A stretch of DNA of 64,000 bases from Sinohyriopsis cumingii (Eukaryota > Mollusca > Bivalvia > Unionida > Unionidae): the NCBI GenBank assembly GCA_028554795.2, contig CM068839.1:16665043-16729042 (forward strand). Direction: 5' to 3'. Numbering within the stretch: the stretch's first letter is position 1; the number at the start of each line of letters is the position of its first letter. Of this stretch, positions 47,045 through 54,624 are shown in pieces. The notes below the pieces were generated by a model. That model was given only the letters and a program-made list of their open reading frames with translations, had not been told where the DNA came from and made no database searches. Both the position numbers and the translations under genes were made by a program.

Positions 47045-47368
47045 TTAATGGTGGCACCTTCCAGGCCTGGCGCCACATACACATCTTATCCCCCAGTTAC
47101 TTTTTACCTTTTGGGGGAAGAGAGCAGAGGCAGGATATGTCGCTTCAGAATCCCAATTTTCGCTCTCTGGGATTCCGAAATTTTTTCTTCTCTCCTTTTC
47201 CTCCTCCTCTTCTTTATATCTTCTCTCCTCCTCTTCTTTTTTTCTTCTTTCCTCCTCTCTTATCCTTCCCTCCTCGACAATGGCTTCAGCGGCCAGTTCA
47301 TTTAATATGCGCCTGGCATATTCCAGATGCACATGAAGTTCCAACAGTTTCTCCAGTCTCGTGTTCAT
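47045..47368 (-). CDS. Cassette coiled-coil protein 2
   Basis: 107 residues from ATG at 47368; the longer frame has no ATG. This start sits 63 nt from the shared promoter element, the same spacing as in cassette 3. N-terminal coiled coil (MNTRLEKLLELHVHLEYARR, NELAAEA), then an Arg/Glu/Lys-rich helix (EEERRKKEEEERRYKEEEE), then a ~40-residue non-helical tail with Cys residues. Unknown function; paralogous to cassettes 1 and 3 by position, flanking DNA and N-terminal pattern. Confidence 0.65.
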   Translation of the reverse strand: MNTRLEKLLELHVHLEYARRILNELAAEAIVEEGRIREEERRKKEEEERRYKEEEEEKERRKNFGIPESENWDSEATYPASALFPQKVKSNWGIRCVCGARPGRCHH

Positions 47369-47421
47369 TTTTTGGTGTTGATCAATCAACAAGGGTAGCT
47401 GGACTGCCGAACGAGTTTCAA

Positions 47422-47460
47422 TTTATACTGAAAGCGCGGACGTGAAGGAAAACATCCCCC
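47422..47460 (-). promoter_or_regulatory. Cassette 2 promoter
   Basis: Minus strand TTTTCCTTCACGTCCGCGC followed by TTTCAGTATAAATT, a good TATA box about 55 nt before the ATG at 47368. A weaker second copy (CGCGCGGACCTAAAAG on plus) lies at about 47504. Confidence 0.65.
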
Positions 47461-47803
47461 TAAAAACATAAAATTCATCTTACCTAGATCATGACCCAGA
47501 ACAACGCGCGGACCTAAAAGAAACACTCACTCACTTTTTTATGCTACCCATCACTATTTTAAATTTTTTTATAAATCACTTCAATAGACTATCCACATAA
47601 GCAAAGCAATCCAATCTAACCCCAAATATACACCTCAAACACCAAAAAAAACATGATTTTAATCTACTATCCGTACCAACTTACGTGAGCACTTACTAAC
47701 ACATACACTCTCACTATCAATAAAGAGTTAGTGTTTATTTTCACACTACTCTACCTACACACATTGGCAAATTAATAGTTATTTCTTTTCTAGAGTATTG
47801 GTT

Positions 47804-47819
47804 AGCCCTGAAAAGGGCT
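47804..47819 (-). terminator. Histone-type 3' stem-loop (cassette 3)
   Basis: Minus strand AGCCCT-TTTC-AGGGCT followed by AACCA, 29 nt after the stop at 47849. AGAAAAGAAA (47782-47791) follows 12 nt downstream, identical to cassette 2. Confidence 0.85.
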
Positions 47820-47848
47820 GTTTTTTTGTTTTGCTATGGCATTCTTTT

Positions 47849-48208
47849 TTAGTTTCTAAGAATGCGATGTCCTCTGAGGATAGACTTTCTGGCGATAGGT
47901 CTGCTTCTTCGGAAAGAGAAGAAGAATTCTTTGGTGTCGATACGACAATCGACAAAGCCTCTGTCAGCTTCAGGTTGCTGCTGCTGCTGCTGTTGTTGCT
48001 GCTGTTGCTGCTGTCTCTGAAGTCTGTACTTCTCTGTCCATTCTTCTTTCTCCCTGTTCATTTCTTCTCTGAAGAGCTCTTCTATCAGGTCTTCAGTGAT
48101 TTTTAACATTCTCACATTCTCTATTTCTTCTGGTTTCGGTATCAGACTGTGTCTGACCCTATGCAGATTCACGTAGGCTTCGTTGAGCTTAGCTAGTTTG
48201 GAGCACAT
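47849..48208 (-). CDS. Cassette coiled-coil protein 3 (poly-Gln)
   Basis: 119 residues from ATG at 48208; the upstream extension has no ATG. N-terminus MCSKLAKLNEAYVNLHRVRH parallels the other cassette proteins. It is followed by a helix (MLKITEDLIEELFREEMNRE), a run of 13 glutamines encoded by mixed CAG/CAA, and a basic tail (FRRSRPIARK). Unknown function. Spacing to the promoter element (63 nt) and to the stem-loop (29 nt) equals that of cassette 2. Confidence 0.65.
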   Translation of the reverse strand: MCSKLAKLNEAYVNLHRVRHSLIPKPEEIENVRMLKITEDLIEELFREEMNREKEEWTEKYRLQRQQQQQQQQQQQQQPEADRGFVDCRIDTKEFFFSFRRSRPIARKSILRGHRILRN

Positions 48209-48261
48209 CTTCTTAGGAGGATGAGTCGACAATGGATGGCTAGACTGGGAACAACCCGGTT

Positions 48262-48299
48262 CTTAAAGTTAAAGCGCGGACGTGAAGGAAAACATCCCC
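48262..48299 (-). promoter_or_regulatory. Cassette 3 promoter
   Basis: Minus strand GGGGATGTTTTCCTTCACG - TCCGCGCTTT, then a TATA-like TTTAAGAA about 54 nt before the ATG at 48208. Same order and spacing as cassettes 1 and 2. Confidence 0.6.
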
Positions 48300-48415
48300 A
48301 CATGGTTTTCGAGCCGCAACGTTCATGAGAGGGATAGTAAGAAATGAAAGAGCATCAATCCAACATTCTTCTAGCTAAACAAAAGACAAAGGCATTTTTT
48401 CTAAACACAACATTT

Positions 48416-48421
48416 TTTATT
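48416..48421 (-). terminator. Candidate poly(A) signal after the protease gene
   Basis: AATAAA on the minus strand 107 nt after the protease stop codon. If used, the late genes end by ordinary polyadenylation, unlike the three cassettes. Confidence 0.45.
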
Positions 48422-48527
48422 CAAAAATCACTTAACACTAAACAACAACATTTTTAACAATAATCCAACACTATAACATCAAACAATTTTTTTTCAAATC
48501 ACAAACATTTTTTTCTTCAAATACAAT

Positions 48528-49088
48528 CTACTTCAAACAAGGCTGACAACGTTGTGAATGAAATTGTGATTTCCACTGTTGGAAATCATTAGGCCATTGA
48601 TGGACACTACGTTTCCTAGCTTGAGACAAAAGATAAGCATAATGGTCACAAAACCATCGATCTACTTTCACATCGTTTCTAGCAGAAGAACGAGGATCGA
48701 AATGAGTCACTAAATGTTCTAAGGAATAGCCCAGGCTGCGATGATGCAGAAAATACACACAGTACTGTCCACACACCAAGGAATCTGTGCCTTGTAATTT
48801 CACGTTATTGAATCGGGTGGTTTGAGCATTTCTTCTCATAAAGTCAATGATATCGTCTTCCAAAGGGGGCAATCCGTACGAATCGAAATATTCCACACAT
48901 CCTTCTTGAGGAAAGTAGACGGCTACCCAGTGGGTTCCTGGGAGATGACTCTCGTCCGTGTTGATCACGTAAGCTTGATGGTCTTTAGGTTTGCGATGAG
49001 GGAGTTCATCTTTAGCACAGACGACAGGATTCCAAGAAGCTGTATACGAACTGTGGTTCAAAAGGTAATAAAGTTCCCAGGTATCCAT
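48528..49088 (-). CDS. Adenain-like cysteine protease (maturation protease)
   Basis: 186 residues, typical of adenovirus-type C5 proteases. Visible active-site pattern: His53 in GTHWVAVYF, Asp69 in EYFDSYG, Gln99 (oxyanion hole) and Cys106 in SLVCGQYC; the Gln-x6-Cys spacing equals that of adenain. It should process capsid precursor proteins inside assembling particles. It lies directly after the Cys/His-motif protein gene. The frame is intact with all catalytic residues. ATG at 49088. Confidence 0.9.
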   Translation of the reverse strand: MDTWELYYLLNHSSYTASWNPVVCAKDELPHRKPKDHQAYVINTDESHLPGTHWVAVYFPQEGCVEYFDSYGLPPLEDDIIDFMRRNAQTTRFNNVKLQGTDSLVCGQYCVYFLHHRSLGYSLEHLVTHFDPRSSARNDVKVDRWFCDHYAYLLSQARKRSVHQWPNDFQQWKSQFHSQRCQPCLK

Positions 49089-49118
49089 TGTTTTCTGTGT
49101 TGTTTTTTTTCTTCTTCT

Positions 49119-49622
49119 TCACAGGTAATAATAAGTCGTCAATTCGATCCTGACTTTTTGCTTGAAAATGTCTGACGAATAAACGGTTATTCGTTCTGTT
49201 TCCTCACTCTGATTCAGGAGAGCTTCGATACGATGGATCTCTTGAGTGGTTAATGGTGGACAAGAATGTTCACGCAAGTCTTTATACCACTGGTGCAACA
49301 CGTCTTTGTTTGAGATGAGACTCCAAGCTTCGTCCAGATACTCGTCCAATTTTTCTTCTTGACTCAACATCAGGCATTTATCGTGTTGAATTTGACTGGG
49401 ATGATCGTTTTGACATCCATAGCAATTTTTCTTGATCAATTCCGTCATTTTGTCGACCAAGTGTTTGGCAAAACAGGAGACTAAATGGGCTTCTTGTTCT
49501 GGCCATCTCGACTTCATCATGACAATTTCTTCGTCTTTGTCTTGGGATTCTCCTTCCATGGTCTCCTCACATTCCATGTCCAAAGTTTCTTCACTAGGTA
49601 AAGAGGGATAACAGTCTTCCAT
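49119..49622 (-). CDS. Conserved Cys/His-motif protein of Maverick/adintovirus elements
   Basis: 167 residues. An acidic N-terminal part (about 1-35) is followed by helices and a compact motif NCYGCQNDHPSQIQHDKC around residues 66-83. This is a plausible zinc site of a kind I associate with a small protein found between the capsid and protease genes of these elements. Function unknown. It starts 5 nt after the major capsid protein stop. Confidence 0.6.
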   Translation of the reverse strand: MEDCYPSLPSEETLDMECEETMEGESQDKDEEIVMMKSRWPEQEAHLVSCFAKHLVDKMTELIKKNCYGCQNDHPSQIQHDKCLMLSQEEKLDEYLDEAWSLISNKDVLHQWYKDLREHSCPPLTTQEIHRIEALLNQSEETERITVYSSDIFKQKVRIELTTYYYL

Positions 49623-49627
49623 GGCTT

Positions 49628-50953
49628 CTAGTAATCTAGAATGACTTCTCTCAAACTGTTGATTTCTATGGTATTATCGAATTCTGCATACAGGATGACG
49701 TTCAACGTTGGATTATCATCAGCACCGAGGTCTTTGATTGCAAACTGAAGTTCCACACGAATCTGGCCGGATTTTATAGGGTGGAAATGTCCCTCGTCGC
49801 TGCCTTGGTCTGGAGTGAAATCGAAAGCCCACAAAGCGTAGCCTCCTGCATAATCTTCGTACGTAATGCCGTGACTGGTGTTGGTTCCTAACTGTCCGGT
49901 GGCTTCGTACAGGGACAAGTACGACCTCAAGTAATTCTTCTTTTTAAAGTCAGGTTCGAAAGGTCTGGTACACAAGGTTTTGCCATCTCGACTGACTTCG
50001 ATCTTGGACACGTCAAAGTGTTTAAAGTAGAAAGGATTTTTTTTGATAGCTCCGTTGAAGGCTTCATTCTCGACGATACCAATGATTAAACGTTTGGGTA
50101 GCTGTCCTTGGAACAAATGATCTTCGATCATGGATCGCTGTCCCTTGGGAATGGTGAACGTTTTCACTTCCACGCGTCGTATGGGATACTTGGCGGTTGT
50201 TCTGCTCAACGTCTGACTGATGTCGTTTCCCACTTTAGGTAGCACTTCCACACGTCGCACGTAGAGTCTGGCTTCTTGGATTTTGGTTTTGTACTCGTCA
50301 TCATTAGCCAATAAATGGAAAGCGGTACTGCTCCGATTCAGTCTCAGGCGAACATTCACCCCGTTCAGCAAATATTTCTCTTGCAACCACATGTCCAAAT
50401 GTAAACGATCCATCAGTTCTAAACTCTTTCCATCTTTGATTCTGTCTCTTCGTTCTACAAATCCGTCATTGTTTGGTGTTTTGGTTGCATCAGTTTCGAA
50501 TGTTTCAAACTGGCCTGCTTCGTCAGCTTCCCATACCACACAGGCATTGAGATGAGTGTTCTTGGCGTCTATTCCGTACGTCAAGAGATTTTCCAGGTAG
50601 GCCCGATAAGGGTAAGTATCCATGCTGCTACTGACCAGTTTGTTGTTCAAGTACAAGTCCACTCCACTGAACAAGGAATGCATGAAATTGTTGACGGGAG
50701 CTACTGCTTCAGTGTCTATATCACCTCCTGTCTTATCTACAACTTTGACTTTCAGGTACAAGTAACTGCTATTCAGATCGATGTAATCTTCGGGCTGTCC
50801 TTTGATTTCAAACTCGATGGGAGCGGAATCGGTCAATGAGGAGACGGGGTGAAATTCCACCCACTGAGATTCTTGCATGGTCATCATGGTGGGGGGCATG
50901 GCAAACAGATCCAGTTCCGTCTTGGAACAAGCGCAAGACTCTCGGTGCATCAT
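49628..50953 (-). CDS. Major capsid protein (double jelly-roll, hexon-like)
   Basis: First ATG at 50953; an upstream extension would need a TTG codon. About 441 residues. The N-terminus (SCACSKTELDLFAMPPT) and the following QWVEFHPVSSLTDSAPIEFE match the Maverick/adintovirus capsid protein, which in databases is often found as an uncharacterised F54H12.2-like protein. Further conserved pieces: IDLNSSYLYLKVKV, MHSLFSGVDLYLNN, YPYRAYLENLLTYG. The family forms icosahedral shells by double jelly-roll trimers. Frame intact. It follows the pVI-like gene by 17 nt. Confidence 0.9.
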   Translation of the reverse strand: MMHRESCACSKTELDLFAMPPTMMTMQESQWVEFHPVSSLTDSAPIEFEIKGQPEDYIDLNSSYLYLKVKVVDKTGGDIDTEAVAPVNNFMHSLFSGVDLYLNNKLVSSSMDTYPYRAYLENLLTYGIDAKNTHLNACVVWEADEAGQFETFETDATKTPNNDGFVERRDRIKDGKSLELMDRLHLDMWLQEKYLLNGVNVRLRLNRSSTAFHLLANDDEYKTKIQEARLYVRRVEVLPKVGNDISQTLSRTTAKYPIRRVEVKTFTIPKGQRSMIEDHLFQGQLPKRLIIGIVENEAFNGAIKKNPFYFKHFDVSKIEVSRDGKTLCTRPFEPDFKKKNYLRSYLSLYEATGQLGTNTSHGITYEDYAGGYALWAFDFTPDQGSDEGHFHPIKSGQIRVELQFAIKDLGADDNPTLNVILYAEFDNTIEINSLREVILDY

Positions 50954-50970
50954 TTTTTTTGTTCTGTGTC

Positions 50971-51390
50971 TCAATAATCGAAAACGTCTAAGTCTCGAAC
51001 GGTTCTTCTTTTCTTGGCCTTTCTCGCTTGAAGTCTGGTGAAAGGGTGTTTTCTTCTTCGTCGTCTCTTTTTGCCTTGTCCTTGCTGAATGCTTGACTCG
51101 GTAGCGTGCAGGGCATTTATAGGTGTGTCTCGTCGGCCTAAAATGTCTTTGCCCGTTTGCAGCAAGACATTTTTGCCTGCCCTCATGAAGGCTTCTTTAG
51201 GGTTTTGTTTGTCGATGATGACATTTTGGAGAAATTCTTTGCCTTGCGTCAGTGCCGCATCTTTCAAGGCGTGCAATCCGCGTGTCACCATCGGTTTCAA
51301 CACTGGGGCCACCGAACGAAAGGCCGATTTTAACATGTCTCCTAAACCGTGTCCTCGCTGTCGTGCAACCCCTTGGTACACTGGATACAT
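50971..51390 (-). CDS. pVI-like minor capsid protein
   Basis: 139 residues. The N-terminus (VYQGVARQRGHGLGDML) is a short leader followed by an amphipathic segment (MLKSAFRSVAPVLKPM). GHGLG resembles the adenain cleavage site type (small residues, Gly at P1/P1'). The C-terminus is strongly basic (KKRRRRRKHPFTRLQARKAK, KKRR). Adenovirus pVI has this design: an amphipathic membrane-lytic helix released by the protease plus a basic part. It lies between the penton-like and major capsid genes, as expected. Frame intact. Confidence 0.7.
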   Translation of the reverse strand: MYPVYQGVARQRGHGLGDMLKSAFRSVAPVLKPMVTRGLHALKDAALTQGKEFLQNVIIDKQNPKEAFMRAGKNVLLQTGKDILGRRDTPINALHATESSIQQGQGKKRRRRRKHPFTRLQARKAKKRRTVRDLDVFDY

Positions 51391-51397
51391 GACTTAC

Positions 51398-52315
51398 TTA
51401 CGAATCGTGAGAGAACCGTTTTCGAAAATGGAGTTTCACCGTGACTTTTCCTTTGGTGAATGGAATATTTTGTCCCAAATCTCCTTTTATAGCAATGTTG
51501 ACCGTGTCCAAATACGACTTGCTGACAGGCAAATAATGAGGATGCACAAATTCCCTGTGGACGTGATAGGTGTTTCCACCTTCCTGGTCACTGGTTGCGG
51601 TACTATCCACTTTGAAAGGAATGACACGCAGTAACGGTACGGAGGTGTGTCCCACCACGTTGTACTCCACCACATCGGAATACACGAACATCAAATTCAG
51701 TCCTTGGTTCAGTTCTACCGGTTTTCCAAAAGCTCTGTAAAAATCCATATTATTGTTGATCTTGGGGCTCATATTTTGTGCGAGCATTGTTGGATGTCCA
51801 CCCAAAATTTCAAACAAACTACCATTGAACCTGAAGGACAACAGTTGAGTATCCTGAAATTTCATCAGTAAGCGACGAGCCACTTTATGGTACTCCAGGG
51901 TGACACTTTTTTTGATTCTGTTCAGGGCTTTGCCAAAGGCGAACTCGAACCTGTCCGCAATGGTGTCCACCAAATGTTGGCCACTAAAATAAAACCCTGC
52001 TGGAATTTTCACGGTGTAGATTTTGAAGGGTGGATTGCTGGCTTGTTTTGTGTCCCCTGAAAACCCGATGTCATTCATGACTTCTTGTAATTGTTGGTTC
52101 AGGATTTCGACCTCAAAAGTGTTTTGCTTTTCGGTGATGTTTTGGATTTGTGTAGGGTGAATCATTTCTACTAAAGCCACTTCCCAATGGGCTTCGTGAT
52201 CTAAGGGGATGGCTTGAGGTAATTTGGCCGTGTAACAGCACAACGTGTTGTTGGGAAACACCTCCATGGAACTGTCACTGGGTAAGGTTAAGTAAAATTG
52301 GTTTTGGTGACTCAT
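51398..52315 (-). CDS. Penton-like minor capsid protein
   Basis: 305 residues. Opens FYLTLPSDSSMEVFPNNT, then YTAKLPQAIPLDHEAHWEVA, LVEMIHP. This is the conserved start of the second structural protein of Maverick/adintovirus elements, predicted to be a single jelly-roll vertex protein. Its ATG (52313-52315) overlaps the stop of the membrane-protein gene by 4 nt. Frame intact. Confidence 0.8.
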   Translation of the reverse strand: MSHQNQFYLTLPSDSSMEVFPNNTLCCYTAKLPQAIPLDHEAHWEVALVEMIHPTQIQNITEKQNTFEVEILNQQLQEVMNDIGFSGDTKQASNPPFKIYTVKIPAGFYFSGQHLVDTIADRFEFAFGKALNRIKKSVTLEYHKVARRLLMKFQDTQLLSFRFNGSLFEILGGHPTMLAQNMSPKINNNMDFYRAFGKPVELNQGLNLMFVYSDVVEYNVVGHTSVPLLRVIPFKVDSTATSDQEGGNTYHVHREFVHPHYLPVSKSYLDTVNIAIKGDLGQNIPFTKGKVTVKLHFRKRFSHDS

Positions 52316-52722
52316 AATTCCAGAGTTCTGTGGCTGTCCGAGGGGTTAGTGGATGTCAGAGGCGTGTCTCCGCCCAAAATGGGGTTCTGGTTGTGGTTGT
52401 TGGAGTGGTGACTGGCACTGGCACTAGACACAACGTTCCCGTTCGAGGAGAATTTCAGGGAGGGATTAGGAAGCAGGTAACCGATGCAACTGCTCAATAA
52501 AATGGTCCACAATTGTTTGTCTCCTTGTTGCAAACTCAAATTGGCAATGGCTGCCCCGATGACACAATACACCACGAAGATTTGGCAGAAAAAGACGATT
52601 TGCGTTTTAGGCACACGTTCTCCACACCACACCCACAAGGGTTGTTTTTGTAAATCTTGCACAGAAGAACTAGGGGAAGAAGGAGTGGTCGACGTAGCTG
52701 CGTCTGATGTGTGAAAGGGCAT
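52312..52722 (-). CDS. Two-helix membrane protein
   Basis: 136 residues from ATG at 52722; starting further upstream would need GTG. Two hydrophobic segments, about residues 42-63 (IVFFCQIFVVYCVIGAAI) and 72-88 (WTILLSSCIGYLLPNP), then a Ser/Asn-rich tail. The LSS.IGYLLPNPSL piece recurs in small proteins of these elements near the penton gene. Possibly a virion membrane or host-interaction protein. It begins 5 nt after the integrase stop and overlaps the penton start by 4 nt. Confidence 0.65.
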   Translation of the reverse strand: MPFHTSDAATSTTPSSPSSSVQDLQKQPLWVWCGERVPKTQIVFFCQIFVVYCVIGAAIANLSLQQGDKQLWTILLSSCIGYLLPNPSLKFSSNGNVVSSASASHHSNNHNQNPILGGDTPLTSTNPSDSHRTLEL

Positions 52723-52727
52723 GATGG

Positions 52728-53840
52728 TCACTTCTTCTTTTTATAGTCGATGACTTGCGAAGCGTCGATCCAAGAATCGAAACTGGGTGGATATCCTTTC
52801 CAACGTACTTTGACTTCTTTGACACGTCGTTTGCCCACTTTACGGGTTCTGCATTCGAGAATGCTTTCGATGTCGTACACGTCGTCTTCTTTTTTGGTGA
52901 CACGTTGTAACTCGGGCAAATAAAACGTTCCTTTGAGTACTTCTCCGTTCATGTCTTCCAATTTATAGACGGCAGGATGACGGCCATGCACTCGTCCAGT
53001 GACGCGAAACAATTCGGTCGTCCAGTTAGGTAAGTAACCTTTGTCGAAAGTGCGTTTGGTTTTGCCAATGCGCACCCAATCTCCTACGGTCAACTCTCCA
53101 CTTTTCTTGAGGACAGCCCTCGTCGGGGACGTACCGAACAGGCGCTCGAACACCAGCACTTCGTTGTCGGGAGTCACGTCTTGCGGGGCACGTCCGATGC
53201 TTCGATGGTAAGATTGGTTGTACGCTTGCACCAGGTGTGGTAAGATGTCGATGTACTTCAGAGTGTGGTGATGCGTAAAATATTTCCACATGCGTTCTTT
53301 CAAAGTGCGTTGAAAACGTTCCACGATGCTGGCTTTGGTTTCGGGATTCTCGGTGGGAAAAAAATGAATGTCACGTTTCTTTAATTCTTTTTGGAAAGCT
53401 TGGTTCAGAAATTCGGTGCCTTTGTCCGTTTGCCATCGAAGAGGGCGACGACCGCTTTGTTTCAACACCCGTTGCAGGGCTCGCACTAACTCGCTGCTCG
53501 ATTTGGAAGTCAAGGGCACGACCCAGGCAAATTTGGAAAAGACGTCGATGACACAAAACAAATATTTGTAACCACGATTGTAGCTGGCCAAATGAGAGAC
53601 ATCGGCTAAATCGGCTTGCCATTGATGATCGATGCCTTCCACTCGGGTGCGACTTCTGGCAAACTTGCGTCGAATGGGTTTGTGCAAAGTGTAGGTAGCT
53701 TGTTCTTGTAACCATCGTTGCACTTGAGGTAAACGGAGACTTTTCAGTCGCGTTTTGGCAGCACGATACAATTTTTGAACTCCTGCGTAACCTGCAGGAT
53801 GCGAGGGATCGTAGTAAATGCTGGCTAAGACTTTTTCCAT
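52728..53840 (-). CDS. Retroviral-type integrase with chromodomain
   Basis: 370 residues. The N-terminal region (IYYDPSHPAGYAGVQKLYRA) is typical of Maverick integrases. The catalytic core has D77 (QADLAD), D139 (QTDKGTEF) and E174 (SIVERF), with 34 residues between the last two, close to the retroviral D,D-35-E. The C-terminal 45 residues (about 321-366: DIESILE, VRWKGYPPSFDSW) form a chromodomain with the aromatic positions present. Family role: insertion of the linear element into host DNA, making short target duplications. Frame intact. Confidence 0.92.
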   Translation of the reverse strand: MEKVLASIYYDPSHPAGYAGVQKLYRAAKTRLKSLRLPQVQRWLQEQATYTLHKPIRRKFARSRTRVEGIDHQWQADLADVSHLASYNRGYKYLFCVIDVFSKFAWVVPLTSKSSSELVRALQRVLKQSGRRPLRWQTDKGTEFLNQAFQKELKKRDIHFFPTENPETKASIVERFQRTLKERMWKYFTHHHTLKYIDILPHLVQAYNQSYHRSIGRAPQDVTPDNEVLVFERLFGTSPTRAVLKKSGELTVGDWVRIGKTKRTFDKGYLPNWTTELFRVTGRVHGRHPAVYKLEDMNGEVLKGTFYLPELQRVTKKEDDVYDIESILECRTRKVGKRRVKEVKVRWKGYPPSFDSWIDASQVIDYKKKK

Positions 53841-53856
53841 TTTTTGTGTTGGTGTG

Positions 53857-54570
53857 TTAATAAGTCACCCACTCTTCGGTGATGCTACTTTGGGTGGGTC
53901 GAAAGGGTGGTTTGGAAACGGATTTACGTGTCCGATGGGCTACGGGAGTAGAAGTCGAAGGTAGTGGTGGTGGTGGTGGTGGAGGTGGCAATGGAATGGC
54001 TTTGGTTTTCTTTTCTTTTTTCACTTCTGGTTTCCCTTCTTTCTTTTTCACTTCTGTCGAAGGAGGCGTGGACATCATCTTTTTAACCCAAGCTTTCATT
54101 TCTTCTCGTTGGGGTGTGGGGGACGGGGTCAACAAGGATCCTGCAATCTTACTCGAAATGGGAGCTGCTGACGGTGTTTGAAACACTTCGCGCATCTCTT
54201 CTTCCTCAGGTCTTTGTGGGGTAGCATCTCTGGTAACCCTTGGGGATGGTAGTGGTGGTGGTGGTGGTGGTGGTAATGATGGTGCTGGACTTTTCATCAA
54301 GGTCTTAAAATCTTTTAGAGTGGGTAAAGCTGTTTCGTCTAAAGCTTTCTGGTGAAAGAGTTGCAGTCTTTGCAAGAGTTGACCGTACTTTTGCGATTTT
54401 TCTGTTTCGGACAAATCTTGGCGATCCATCAAGGATTGCAATTCGTGTTGTAACTGGGACATCTCGCTCAAATTGGGATTGGGAGGTAAATGCGGGGTGC
54501 GTTGTTCTTGCCACCGATGGTATTCCATCCATCGTTTGTAAGGCACTAAAGCTAGTTTTCGTCCTTCCAT
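53857..54570 (-). CDS. Proline-rich late protein, Maverick/adintovirus family
   Basis: 237 residues from ATG at 54570, 46 nt downstream of a TATA-type box. It starts LALVPYKRWMEYHRW, a conserved beginning (LVPY.R..) in a family of late proteins of these elements, followed by a coiled coil (about 30-75), two poly-proline tracts of 7 and 8 and a Lys-rich stretch. Likely low-complexity structural or scaffold protein. It precedes the integrase by 16 nt. Function not known. Confidence 0.6.
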   Translation of the reverse strand: MEGRKLALVPYKRWMEYHRWQEQRTPHLPPNPNLSEMSQLQHELQSLMDRQDLSETEKSQKYGQLLQRLQLFHQKALDETALPTLKDFKTLMKSPAPSLPPPPPPPLPSPRVTRDATPQRPEEEEMREVFQTPSAAPISSKIAGSLLTPSPTPQREEMKAWVKKMMSTPPSTEVKKKEGKPEVKKEKKTKAIPLPPPPPPPPLPSTSTPVAHRTRKSVSKPPFRPTQSSITEEWVTY

Positions 54571-54615
54571 GGGGTTGTCAGGGGTGAATTCTGAGATCTT
54601 GGGACTTCCGAAGGC

Positions 54616-54624
54616 CTTTTTATC
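54616..54624 (-). promoter_or_regulatory. TATA box of the proline-rich protein gene
   Basis: Minus strand GATAAAAAG, overlapping the end of the preceding gene, with ATG (54570) about 46 nt downstream. Confidence 0.5.

Noticed and set aside
46199-47819. Reading the hairpins on the plus strand as GAAA-tetraloop structures or terminators of plus-strand genes
   Set aside because: All supported genes here are on the minus strand, the distance to their stop codons is constant, and ACCCA plus the purine-rich element make sense only on the minus strand.
46234-48208. The cassette proteins as divergent core histones
   Set aside because: No histone fold pattern is visible; they are heptad coiled coils with Glu/Lys or Gln runs. 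Only the mRNA ends are histone-like.
50954-50974. Longer N-terminus for the major capsid protein
   Set aside because: It would start at TTG; the ATG at 50953 directly precedes the conserved HRESC... start of the family.
52737-52746. TATA-like CTATAAAAAG upstream of the membrane-protein gene
   Set aside because: It is the Tyr-Lys-Lys codon run at the end of the integrase and lies too close (15-23 nt) to the ATG at 52722.
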